Shown: positions 31,587 through 42,050 of the stretch, in pieces
Numbering within the stretch: the stretch's first letter is position 1
How the letters are laid out: each line of letters opens with the position of its first letter
Assembly: GCF_025642155.1 (NCBI RefSeq)
Contig: NZ_CP106798.1
Location: forward strand, 558,001 to 622,000
DNA length: 64,000 nucleotides
Source: Streptomyces sp. HUAS 15-9
GTDB lineage: Bacteria; Actinomycetota; Actinomycetes; Streptomycetales; Streptomycetaceae
Reading direction: 5' to 3'
The notes under the pieces: model-generated
The model's database searches: none
What the model saw: only the letters and a program-made list of their open reading frames with translations
Told to the model about the DNA's origin: nothing
Program-made: the position numbers and the translations under genes

Positions 31587-32188
31587 CGCCGCCGCACATC
31601 GCCGGGGCCGACAGGCGCATCGGCTGGCTGATGGCGCTGACCGGAGTCGTCGGGTGGCTCGCCTCGCTGCGCCTGGCCATCGACGACTGGCTCGTTCTCA
31701 AGGACCCCAGCTACCAGCCGACCTGCAACATCAGTCCGGTCGTCGGCTGCAGCAACACCATGGCGAGCTGGCAGGGCAACCTCTTCGGCTTCCCCAACAT
31801 GCTGCTCGGCCTGGGCGCCTTCGCCGCCGTCGCCGCGCTCGGCATCGCGGTGCTCGCCGGAGCGCGCCTGCACCGTGTGCTGTGGCTCGCCCTGAACGCG
31901 GGAGCGCTCGTCGGCATCGCGTTCGCTCACTGGCTGATCTTCCAGTCGCTGTACGAGCTGAACCGGCTGTGCCCCTACTGCGGCGTCATCTGGATCATCA
32001 CCATCGCGCTGTTCTGGTACGTCACGCTGCACAACCTCAGGCACGGCATCATCCCGGTGCCGGCGCGTGGCCGTGGCGTGCTGAATCTGGTGCTGGAGAG
32101 CCACTGGCTCCTGTTGGTGGCCTGGTACGGCGTGATCATCATGCTGGTCCTCACCCGCTTCTGGTCGTACTGGAGCAGCCTGCTGTGA
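31583..32188 (+). CDS. VKOR-family membrane thiol oxidase
   Basis: 201 residues, about five membrane helices. Bacterial VKOR homologues re-oxidise DsbA-like proteins using quinone. The four redox cysteines are present: Cys48 and Cys56 (PTCNISPVVGCSN) and Cys130/Cys133 (NRLCPYCGVIW). No thioredoxin-like partner is encoded nearby. It starts by ATGA overlap with the small ORF. In an anaerobic island it may keep disulphide formation going with menaquinone; this is inference. Confidence 0.9.
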   Translation: MTPPHIAGADRRIGWLMALTGVVGWLASLRLAIDDWLVLKDPSYQPTCNISPVVGCSNTMASWQGNLFGFPNMLLGLGAFAAVAALGIAVLAGARLHRVLWLALNAGALVGIAFAHWLIFQSLYELNRLCPYCGVIWIITIALFWYVTLHNLRHGIIPVPARGRGVLNLVLESHWLLLVAWYGVIIMLVLTRFWSYWSSLL

Positions 32189-32190
32189 CT

Positions 32191-32256
32191 GGGCCGTTCG
32201 GTCCGCCCGATTCGGGACGTTCGGCCCACACGCATCCCACCGCCCGGAGTTAGCGT
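32191..32256 (+). promoter_or_regulatory. Tandem boxes and TAGCGT -10 before the methyltransferase
   Basis: GGGCCGTTCGGTCC (32191-32204) and GGGACGTTCGGCCC (32214-32227), 23 bp apart; the second is identical to the box at 31352. TAGCGT is at 32251-32256, 23 bp on. Here the start codon is about 40 bp further, so the mRNA has a leader and a ribosome site. Confidence 0.62.
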
Positions 32257-32302
32257 CGCCCTATCGACTCTCGGGAAAGCGCAGGTGGAGAGCGAGGCAC
32301 CA

Positions 32303-33184
32303 ATGGTGACCACGGACCATGACCAGCCGCTCCAGAAGGATCCGACCGCGCCCGGTGCGGGACTGGACACCTCCCGCATGCCGGGCCACTGGCTGCTGGC
32401 CCGCCTCGGCAAGCGGGTTCTGCGCCCGGGCGGCGTGGAGCTCACCCGATGGATGCTCGACTCCCTGGGCATCGGACCCGACGACCGGGTGGTGGAACTC
32501 GCGGGCGGTCTGGGCGCCACAGCGGCACTGACGCTGCGGCGCTCACCGGCCGCCTACACGGCCGTCGACCGCGATCCCGCCGCGGTGGCCGCGCTGAGCA
32601 CCCTCACCGTCCCCGGCAGTACCCACATCCGCGCCGTACGGGCGGACGCCTCCGACACCGGTCTGCCGGACGGCTCGGCGACCGTCGTGTACGCCGAGGC
32701 GATGCTGACGATGCAGCCCCTGCCCGCCAAGCGGCGCATCGTACGGGAGGCACGCCGGCTGCTCACCGACGCGGGCGGCCGCTGTGCCATCCACGAAATG
32801 TGCCTGCTGCCGGACGGTATCGACCCGGCCCTGGCCGACCGGATCGCCAGGGACCTCGCCGACTCCATCCACGTCGGCCCCCGCCCCCTGACGTCGGCCG
32901 CCTGGCAGGAACTCCTCACCGACGAAGGCCTCACGGTCACCGCCCGGAAGACGACGCCCATGGCGCTGCTCGAACCCCGCCGTATGGTCGCCGACGAGGG
33001 ACTGGTCTCTGCCCTGGGCATCGCCCGCCGCACTCTGCGGGACCCCGCGGGCCGTCGCCGAGTCCAGGAGATGCGCCGTGTGCTCCGCCGCCACCGGGCC
33101 CATCTGGGCGCCATCAGCCTGATCGCCCGGCCCACGATGCCCACTGAGCAGCCCACGACGCCCACTGAACACGACGCCCACTGA
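32303..33184 (+). CDS. SAM-dependent methyltransferase
   Basis: 293 residues. Rossmann-type motif I DRVVELAGGLGATAAL, motif II TAVDRDPAA, and a motif IV region SATVVYAEAMLTMQPL. The substrate is not evident. The ATG at 32303 follows GGTGGAGAGCGAGG; a GTG at 32285 would add six residues. The extreme C-terminus is a short Thr-Glu-Pro repeat encoded by imperfect 12-bp repeats. The cupin gene follows 14 bp later, suggesting a two-gene operon under the box pair. Confidence 0.83.
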   Translation: MVTTDHDQPLQKDPTAPGAGLDTSRMPGHWLLARLGKRVLRPGGVELTRWMLDSLGIGPDDRVVELAGGLGATAALTLRRSPAAYTAVDRDPAAVAALSTLTVPGSTHIRAVRADASDTGLPDGSATVVYAEAMLTMQPLPAKRRIVREARRLLTDAGGRCAIHEMCLLPDGIDPALADRIARDLADSIHVGPRPLTSAAWQELLTDEGLTVTARKTTPMALLEPRRMVADEGLVSALGIARRTLRDPAGRRRVQEMRRVLRRHRAHLGAISLIARPTMPTEQPTTPTEHDAH

Positions 33185-33198
33185 ACAGGGAGGCCCCC

Positions 33199-33549
33199 AT
33201 GCCCGCCACCGTGATCACCGACCTCGTCGACGGGCTGGCCGTGCCCGAGGACGGCACCCTCAGCCGCGTCCTGTTCCGCGACGACCGGCTGCGTGTGGTC
33301 GGCTTCGCGTTCGCCGCCGACCAGGAACTCACGGAGCACACCTCGTCCCTGCCCGTCGTCATCCAGGTCATCCAGGGACGGCTCGAACTCTTCCTCGGTG
33401 ATGAGAAGACCGAGGCCACGCCCGGCAGTTGGATCCATGTGCCGGCCCGGCTTCCGCACACCGTACGAGCCACCGAGCCCTCCGTCATGCTGCTGACCAT
33501 GCTCCCCACCCCGGATCCCACGAACCCGGACGGTTCCGCCGCACTCTGA
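33199..33549 (+). CDS. Small cupin-domain protein
   Basis: 116 residues. Double-stranded beta-helix with VVGFAFAADQELTEHTSSLPVVIQVIQGRLELFLGDE and the second cupin motif PGSWIHVPARLPHTVRA. Only some of the usual metal ligands are obvious (His in TEHTS and PHTV). Small cupins like this often bind a metal or small ligand. AGGGAGG precedes the ATG. Last gene with an upstream dormancy-type box in the window. Confidence 0.82.
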   Translation: MPATVITDLVDGLAVPEDGTLSRVLFRDDRLRVVGFAFAADQELTEHTSSLPVVIQVIQGRLELFLGDEKTEATPGSWIHVPARLPHTVRATEPSVMLLTMLPTPDPTNPDGSAAL

Positions 33550-33580
33550 CCCGTCAGCGGGCGGAACCGACCACCGGTGT

Positions 33581-33597
33581 GCAGGGGAACCCCCTGC
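33581..33597. terminator. Short hairpin between cupin and UvrA-like genes
   Basis: 7-bp stem gcagggg / cccctgc with a 3-nt loop between convergent genes. Weak by length. Confidence 0.4.
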
Positions 33598-33602
33598 CTC
33601 GG

Positions 33603-35987
<2,385 letters not shown>

Positions 35988-36233
35988 GCTTTTCGTCTCT
36001 CCATCTGTTGCGCGGGCCGCGTTCACGGTCTCCGTCGGCGTCCCCCTGCTCGACGCGACCAGCCACGAGCGGTCGGTCCTGTTCCCCTGTGCCGGCATGT
36101 CACGCTAGCCGCGGAGCCATGGCTCGCGCTTCTTCATTCCTGATCGGCCCGGTCACCTGCTCGGCCGCACAGGAGGGCGCAGGTCCACCCCATCGCGGCG
36201 CGGTGTTCCCTTCGCCCCGATAAGATACGTTTT

Positions 36234-37358
36234 GTGATCAGGTCAGGACGGCCGCGGCACCGCCGCCCTCCCTACGGTGGCCGACGCGAAATGGTACTGC
36301 TGTCACCGTTGCTGCTCACCGCCCTCATCACCGGCCTTGCCTTCGCCACCCCGAGGCAGATCGCGTTCAGCCGCCTGCTTCCGGCGGCACCCGCCCTCGC
36401 CGCCGCGATGTGGACCGTCCTGCCCACGGTCCTCCTGGGAGTGTTCTGCCTGGTGGCCATGATCGTGCTCAGCATGTTCTACTCCGACCTCGGAACGCAG
36501 TACACGGCTGCCGCGATCATTGCCGTGACCCTGGCGGCCGCGTATGCGAGCCATCTCCGTCTCCAGCGGGAGGAGATGCTCTTCCAGGTGCGCCTCGTCG
36601 CCGACGCCGCCCAGAAGGTGCTGCTGCGCCCCCTGCCGTCCCGCATCCAGGACGTCGAGATCGAGTCGCTGTACCTGGCGGCCGCGGAGCACGCCCGGAT
36701 CGGCGGCGACTTCTACGAGGCGGCCGACACCATGTACGGGGTCCGGCTGCTCATCGGTGACGTACGCGGCAAGGGGCTCCAGGCGGTGGGGGCGGCCTCG
36801 GCGGTGATCAACTGCTTCCGCGAGAACGCGTACGACCAGCCCGACCTGAAGGCGATCATCCATCGCCTGGAAATCAGCATGACCCGCTACAGCGTCGCGA
36901 CCCGCTCCGCGGAGCAGTCGGAGCACTTCGCCACCGCTCTGCTCGCCGAGATCCCTTACGACGGCGGCCAGGTCAGAATTCTCAACTGCGGGCACCCACC
37001 ACCACTACTGGTGCGGCGCGGGGAGATCCGCGTCATTGAGCCCACCACCCCCTCGCCGCCCCTCAACCTGGCCAATCTTCTCGGCGACCATTACAGCGTC
37101 GAAACCGTCGCCTTCACCTCGGGCGACCAGATGCTGCTCTACACCGACGGCGTGTCGGAGGCCCGCGACCGCACCGGGAAGTTCTTCCCACTGGCGGACT
37201 GGATGCGCGGGCTCGGCCCGACGCCGCCCCGCGACCTGCTGCGCCGGCTGCACGAGGACCTGGTCCGCTACAGCGGCGGAAGGCTCGAGGACGACATCGC
37301 GGCCCTCGCCGTACGCTCCGGCTGCCCTGGGACGCACCACCACCCGCCGCAGGTGTAG
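36234..37358 (+). CDS. Membrane-associated PP2C/SpoIIE-type serine phosphatase
   Basis: 374 residues. N-terminal 100 residues have two or three hydrophobic helices; the C-terminal domain is SpoIIE-like with RIGGDFYEAADT, LIGDVRGKGLQAV, LNCGHPPPLLVRRG and LLYTDGVSEARD, the metal-binding aspartates being in GGDF, GDVRG and TDGV. Dephosphorylates anti-sigma-antagonist proteins in related systems. The GTG start at 36234 is tentative; MVLLSPLLL at 36291 is an alternative. No partner regulator adjoins it. Confidence 0.85.
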   Translation: MIRSGRPRHRRPPYGGRREMVLLSPLLLTALITGLAFATPRQIAFSRLLPAAPALAAAMWTVLPTVLLGVFCLVAMIVLSMFYSDLGTQYTAAAIIAVTLAAAYASHLRLQREEMLFQVRLVADAAQKVLLRPLPSRIQDVEIESLYLAAAEHARIGGDFYEAADTMYGVRLLIGDVRGKGLQAVGAASAVINCFRENAYDQPDLKAIIHRLEISMTRYSVATRSAEQSEHFATALLAEIPYDGGQVRILNCGHPPPLLVRRGEIRVIEPTTPSPPLNLANLLGDHYSVETVAFTSGDQMLLYTDGVSEARDRTGKFFPLADWMRGLGPTPPRDLLRRLHEDLVRYSGGRLEDDIAALAVRSGCPGTHHHPPQV

Positions 37359-37385
37359 CGGAAGCCGATCAAGCCGTGGCGGTGC

Positions 37386-37871
37386 TCAGTAGCCGCTGCC
37401 CGGGGTGGAACTCCCACCGCCACCGCCACCCCCGCTGCCGCCACCGACGGTGATCTCCGTCTTCATGCCCATGTCCTTGTGCCCGTCCACCGGGCAGTAC
37501 AGCTCATAGGAGCCCTTCTTCAGCATGATCTTCAGCTGGGCCGACTGGCCCGGCTGAAGGCCGTGCGGCAGCCGCATCTCGCTGCCCTGGCCCTCGATCT
37601 CCAGGGAGTGCACGATGTGTCCGGCGTTCTTGGCGACAAACGTGTAGTCACCGGCCTTGAACGTCTTCGACGACAGGGCCAGGTGGTACTCGGTCAACTG
37701 CACCGTCACCGTCGTGGATCCAGCCTTGGCGCTCTGCGCCGGGCTGGACGTGGCCCCCGCTCCCGCACTGCCCGACCCCGAGTTCCCACACGCCGCGAGC
37801 GCGGCGGCCAGCGCCACCGCGCACGCCCCCGCCATCACTCCGCTCCGGTTCGACTTCGACCTTCCAGCCAC
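37386..37871 (-). CDS. Secreted cupredoxin lipoprotein
   Basis: 161 residues from the GTG at 37871 (AGGAGG 8 nt upstream). A lipoprotein signal ends at ALAAALAAC-GNSG. The mature domain is plastocyanin-like with type-1 copper ligands in IVHSLEIEG and YCPVDGHKDMGM (His-Cys-His-Met). The C-terminal tail is Gly/Ser-rich. Probably an exported electron carrier or copper binder; it could serve the nitrite reductase but is 24 kb away and lacks a dormancy-type box. Confidence 0.87.
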   Translation of the reverse strand: MAGRSKSNRSGVMAGACAVALAAALAACGNSGSGSAGAGATSSPAQSAKAGSTTVTVQLTEYHLALSSKTFKAGDYTFVAKNAGHIVHSLEIEGQGSEMRLPHGLQPGQSAQLKIMLKKGSYELYCPVDGHKDMGMKTEITVGGGSGGGGGGGSSTPGSGY

Positions 37872-38109
37872 GGTCGGCCCTCCTCCCGTATTCCGTACGG
37901 CCCGTATCCCGACATCCCTCATGGACAGATACGGGGCAGCGCCCGTGATGGATTGCGCGGTGGCGGGGCAAGGGCATTCCGCTTGCGGCACGCAGCCACT
38001 CCAGGTCTCACACATCGGATCTATCTCGGCCATATTGACGCGAGTACGACCTCTCTCTCGGTGTGACACGGGATAGCTCCGATGAATCGCTGAGCCACTT
38101 GGAGGCAAC

Positions 38110-38640
38110 GTGCCCCGCCCGTCCAGACGAACCGTCCTCGCCACCGGATCCGCCCTGGGCGGCACCCTGCTGTCCACGGGCCTGCCCGCGCGGGCGACGG
38201 CCGCGGAGCGCGCCGCGCCCGCGGCGAACCCCTCCGACCCCTGGCGCACCGTTCTCGACGACGCCGACCTGGGCTGGCAGCGGATGTCGGCCACCTGGCA
38301 CGAGGGCCCGTTCCTCGGCAACGGCTTCCTCGGCTCCGGGATCTACGCCGTGCGCGGTCCGACAGGGCGGCGCCACCCGCTGGGTGCGGCTGTCCAGCGA
38401 GGCCGGCGCGCCCTGCGTCGTACGGCATGGGATCGCGGGACGCGTCGACGTACGTGACGGGCACGGCCGTCCGCTGCGGTACGCCGACGTAGGCGCCGCC
38501 ACTCTTCAAGTCACCCTGCGCAAGGGCGAGTCGGCGCTGATCACGGCCAGGGGCGACCGGCCCGACCTGTCCGTCATGCCCGTACGTCCGAACGGGGACG
38601 CGCCCCGCTGGGGGCTGCCCGGACGAGAACGCGGGCGAGG
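38110..38640 (+). pseudogene. Remnant of a secreted glycoside hydrolase (N-terminal part)
   Basis: Begins with a Tat-type signal (RPSRRTVLATGSALGG) and the motif GPFLGNGFLGSGIYA, reminiscent of GH95-type fucosidases. The frame breaks after IYAVRG; the neighbouring frame continues with protein-like sequence (EAGAPCVVRHGIAGRVDVRDGHG, LRKGESALI) up to about 38,620, where it runs into the 3' end of the opposing hydrolase. Truncated and frameshifted; most of the catalytic domain is missing. Confidence 0.6.
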
Positions 38641-39488
38641 AAGTCGCGGATGTGCTCGGTGATGATCTCCAGGTGGCTCTCCAGGGCGAAGTGTCCTGAG
38701 TCGATCAGGTGGATCTCGGCATCGGGCAGGTCCTGGCCGAACGCCCTGGCGCCGTCGGGGCCGAAGATCGCGTCGTTGGCTCCCCAGACCGCCAGCAGCG
38801 GAACGCGGGAGTCACGGAAGTACTGGTGGACCTGGGGGTAGAGGTCCACGTTGGTGGGGTAGTCACGGAAGAGCCTGAGCTGGATCTCGTCGTTGCCGGG
38901 CCGGTCCAGCAGCGCCTGGTCGTGGACCCAGTTGTCGGGGGAGACCAGACTCGGATCGGCGACGCCGTTCAGGTACTGCCAGCGGGTGACCTCAAGGGTC
39001 AGGGCACCGCGCATGGGCGCTTCGGTGTCCGGCCCCGGGGACGTGGTGTAGGCGAAGACCTCGTCCCAGAACGGCTTCACGAAGCCCTCCTCGTAGGCGT
39101 TGCCGTTCTGCGTGATGATCGCGGTGACTCGGTCCGGGGCCTGGAGCGCGAGCCGCCAGCCGATGGGGGCGCCGTAGTCCTGCACGTACATCGCGAACCG
39201 GTCGACGCCCAGGTGCTCGAGCAGGCCGGAGGTGACCTCGGTGAGGGCGTCGAAGGTGTACGGGAAGTCCCGCAGGGCGGGCATGGCGGACTGGCCGAAC
39301 CCGATGTGATCGGGGGCGATCACGTGGTAGCGGTCGGCGAGCGCCGGGATCAGGTGGCGGAACATGTGCGAGCTGGTCGGGAAGCCGTGGAGCAGGACCA
39401 CGGCGGGTGCGTTCGGATCACCGGCCTCCCGGTAGAAGACCTCGAGACCGTTGACGGTGGCGGTGCGGTGGTGAACTGCGCGAGCCAT
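38574..39488 (-). CDS. Alpha/beta hydrolase, haloalkane-dehalogenase/epoxide-hydrolase type
   Basis: 304 residues. Alpha/beta fold with VVLLHGFPTSSHMFRHLIPALA, nucleophile region YVQDYGAPIGW (Asp in the nucleophile elbow, typical of haloalkane dehalogenases and epoxide hydrolases) and C-terminal LIDSGHFALE histidine. The substrate is unknown. The ATG at 39488 follows GAGGGG. It is divergent from a CGNR regulator whose operator-like direct repeats lie between, so it is the probable target of that regulator. Confidence 0.86.
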   Translation of the reverse strand: MARAVHHRTATVNGLEVFYREAGDPNAPAVVLLHGFPTSSHMFRHLIPALADRYHVIAPDHIGFGQSAMPALRDFPYTFDALTEVTSGLLEHLGVDRFAMYVQDYGAPIGWRLALQAPDRVTAIITQNGNAYEEGFVKPFWDEVFAYTTSPGPDTEAPMRGALTLEVTRWQYLNGVADPSLVSPDNWVHDQALLDRPGNDEIQLRLFRDYPTNVDLYPQVHQYFRDSRVPLLAVWGANDAIFGPDGARAFGQDLPDAEIHLIDSGHFALESHLEIITEHIRDFLARVLVRAAPSGARPRSDVRA

Positions 39489-39513
39489 CTCTCTAACCCC
39501 TCTTCCTGGCTTT

Positions 39514-39586
39514 ACCGGTTATATCTCCAGTCGAGCACTCTCCACCTAACCTGTCAAGACACTTTCATCGGTTACACTTCAGTCGG
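39514..39586. promoter_or_regulatory. Direct-repeat operator between hydrolase and CGNR regulator
   Basis: accggttatatctccagtcg (39514-39533) and atcggttacacttcagtcgg (39567-39586) are imperfect direct repeats 53 bp apart in an AT-rich divergent promoter. Likely binding sites of the CGNR regulator (inference). Confidence 0.5.
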
Positions 39587-39616
39587 ACGCCGAGGCAATC
39601 CGGAGAGGAGGCGGCG

Positions 39617-40141
39617 ATGTCGGTCGGTCGAGAGCCGCAGGACGCGCTGCTGGAGCTCCTCAACAGCACGCCGGTCGTCGACGGGGCGGTCCTGGACCGG
39701 CTCGCGGACCCGGACGCGGCCGGGAACTGGCAGCGGGCCCACGGCGGCGACGGCAGCGCGGAGGAGCGCCGACACCTGCTCGACGCGCGCGACGCCCTAC
39801 AGGGTGTGGTGCGCGGCAGCCGGCCGGCCGCGTCGCTGGCCGGGTTGCTGGACGGCGTAGTCTCCCGCCCTCACGTCGGCCCTGACGGGGTGGCCTGGGA
39901 GCTGGACGCCCCTGCCGAGCGCCGGCTGGCGGTGGAGGCCGTCATGGCATGGAGCGCGCTGCAGCAGACCATGCCCGGCCGGCTGCGGCCGTGCGCCAAC
40001 GCGGAGTGCCGACGGTTCCTCCTCGACCGCGGCAAGGCGAACCAGGCCCGCTGGTGCTCCATGGCCGTCTGCGGCAACAGGATGAAGGCCAGGCGCCACT
40101 ACCGGCGCACCCGCGACGCTGCGGCCGCCGACGACTCGTGA
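39617..40141 (+). CDS. CGNR zinc-finger transcriptional regulator
   Basis: 174 residues. An N-terminal ABATE-like region leads to a C-terminal zinc finger, LRPCANAECRRFLLDRGKANQARWCSMAVCGNRMKARRHY, with four cysteines and the CGNR signature. Such proteins are usually local repressors or activators of stress genes. GGAGAGGAGG precedes the ATG. The divergent hydrolase is the likely target. Confidence 0.86.
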   Translation: MSVGREPQDALLELLNSTPVVDGAVLDRLADPDAAGNWQRAHGGDGSAEERRHLLDARDALQGVVRGSRPAASLAGLLDGVVSRPHVGPDGVAWELDAPAERRLAVEAVMAWSALQQTMPGRLRPCANAECRRFLLDRGKANQARWCSMAVCGNRMKARRHYRRTRDAAAADDS

Positions 40142-40248
40142 TCACGGAATCGCGGCGCCACCGGCACACGAACTAGGATCGGCCCGAGTGCACGGTTCAC
40201 CGCGCCATGGGGGGCTGACCCGGCCGGACACCGCACAGGAGGTCCGCG

Positions 40249-42012
40249 ATGGCGACGCTGCTGTCCGTCAACGTAGGAACGCCCAAGGACGTCACGTGGC
40301 AGGGAAGGACCGTCCGCACCGGAGCCTGGAAGTCACCCGTGGACGGCCCCCGGATGGCGCGGCGGCTGAACATCGACGGAGACGGTCAGGGAGACCTGGC
40401 CGGACACGGCGGCGAGATCCGTGCCGTGCTCGTCTACCAGGCGCAGTCCTACCAGTACTGGCAGAAGCAACTCGGGCGCGACGACCTGGCCTTCGGGATG
40501 TTCGGAGAGAACTTCACCGTCGACGGCCTGCCCGACGACGAGGTGTGCATCGGCGACCGGTACCGCATCGGCGAAGCCGAATTCGAAGTCACCCAGCCGC
40601 GCGTGACCTGCTACCGCGTCGGCCTGCGCCTGGGCGAACCCACCATGGCCGCCCTGCTGGTCGCCCACCACCGCCCCGGCTTCTATCTGCGCGTCCTGGC
40701 CGAGGGACGCGTCCAGGCCGGCGACGAGATCACCCTGACCCGCAAGGGCCCGGAACGACTCAGCGTCGCCGACACCGACGCGCTGCTCTACCTCCCCGAC
40801 CGCGACCCCGCCAAGCTGCGCAGAGCCCTGAACATCCCGGCCCTCAGCCCCGGTTGGCAGCAGTCCTTCCGTGAACTCGCCGCCGCGCAGCCGCCCGCCC
40901 AGGAACCGGGACGGCCGGCCGAACGCGCCGGCACCCAGCAGCCGAAAGAAGAGCCGGGCTGGCCGGGATTCAAGCCCATGCGTGTCGCCCGCATCGTCCC
41001 CGAGACCCCGACCGTGTCGTCGATCTACCTCGACACCGCCGACGGCACACCGCTGCCCGAGGCCCGCCCGGGTCAGTACCTCTCCGTCCGCCTCGCCATC
41101 GGCGATGACGTCCCCACCGTGCGCAGCTACTCCCTGTCGTCGGCGCCCACGGCCGACAGCTATCGCATCAGCGTCAAGCACGAGCCGCACGGGCAGGTCA
41201 GCGCGTACATCCATGCCACGCTCCGCCCCGGGGACCTCGTGGACATCGCCAGCCCCCGCGGAACGTTCGTACTGGAGGACGGCACCCGTCCGGTCGTCCT
41301 CGTCTCCGCGGGGATCGGTGCCACTCCCGTACTGGCCATGCTCCACCGGCTCGCCGCCACCCGGGACCCACGCCCCCTCTGGTGGATCCACACCGCGCAC
41401 GACCGCGCCCACCACGCCTTCGCGGAGGAGACCCACGCGCTGCTGGCCCGACTCCCCCACGCCCATGAGCACATCTACTACAGCGCCGAAGCGGCCGCCG
41501 GTCTCGACGAGCCCCACATCACCCGGGGGCGGCCGAGCGCCCGGTCACTCGCGGCCCTGGGCCTTCCCGCCGATGCCGATGCCTACCTGTGCGGACCGCC
41601 CGCCTTCATGGACGACCTGGGGGGCTTTCTGCGCGCTCACGGCCTGGGCCCCGAGCGGATCCATACGGAACAGTTCAGCGCCCTGCCCGCCATCAATCCC
41701 GGCGTTGCGCCCACGGCCGCCGTGCGGCCGCACCGGCCCCCCGGTCCACCGGGCACCGGACCCGTCGTCACCTTCGCCCGCAGCGGCATCACGACGCCGT
41801 GGTCACCGGCTCACGCCTCGCTCCTCGAGCTGGCCGAAGCCTGTGACATCCCCACCCGCTGGTCCTGCCGCACCGGTGTCTGCCACACCTGTGTCACCCG
41901 CCTCCTGTCGGGCGACGTCACCTACACCACCCCACCCCTGGAACTCCCCGAGGCCGGCACCGTCCTCGTCTGCTGCGGCGAGCCGGCCACCGAAGTCGTC
42001 CTCGACCTCTAG
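40249..42012 (+). CDS. MOSC domain fused to ferredoxin-NADP reductase and 2Fe-2S ferredoxin
   Basis: 587 residues. Residues 1-215 are a YiiM-type MOSC domain (GDLAGHGGEIRAVLVYQ, FGENFTVDGL, VTCYRVGLRLG with the Mo-binding cysteine). Residues 240-470 are a phthalate-dioxygenase-reductase-like FAD/NAD module (RSYSLSSAP, SAGIGATPVLAML, YLCGPPAFM). Residues 500-587 form a plant-type 2Fe-2S domain with CRTGVCHTC and a distal CCG. The fusion gives a self-contained NAD(P)H-driven molybdoenzyme, probably reducing N-hydroxylated compounds as YcbX/YiiM do. AGGAGG is present upstream of the ATG at 40249. Confidence 0.9.
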   Translation: MATLLSVNVGTPKDVTWQGRTVRTGAWKSPVDGPRMARRLNIDGDGQGDLAGHGGEIRAVLVYQAQSYQYWQKQLGRDDLAFGMFGENFTVDGLPDDEVCIGDRYRIGEAEFEVTQPRVTCYRVGLRLGEPTMAALLVAHHRPGFYLRVLAEGRVQAGDEITLTRKGPERLSVADTDALLYLPDRDPAKLRRALNIPALSPGWQQSFRELAAAQPPAQEPGRPAERAGTQQPKEEPGWPGFKPMRVARIVPETPTVSSIYLDTADGTPLPEARPGQYLSVRLAIGDDVPTVRSYSLSSAPTADSYRISVKHEPHGQVSAYIHATLRPGDLVDIASPRGTFVLEDGTRPVVLVSAGIGATPVLAMLHRLAATRDPRPLWWIHTAHDRAHHAFAEETHALLARLPHAHEHIYYSAEAAAGLDEPHITRGRPSARSLAALGLPADADAYLCGPPAFMDDLGGFLRAHGLGPERIHTEQFSALPAINPGVAPTAAVRPHRPPGPPGTGPVVTFARSGITTPWSPAHASLLELAEACDIPTRWSCRTGVCHTCVTRLLSGDVTYTTPPLELPEAGTVLVCCGEPATEVVLDL

Positions 42013-42020
42013 GACCTGCC

Positions 42021-42042
42021 CGGCCGGCGGCGGCACCGGCCG
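42021..42042. terminator. Hairpin between convergent MOSC-fusion and acyl-CoA dehydrogenase genes
   Basis: cggccgg (42021-42027) pairs with ccggccg (42036-42042), 8-nt loop. Short but correctly placed. Confidence 0.4.
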
Positions 42043-42050
42043 ACGGGCCG

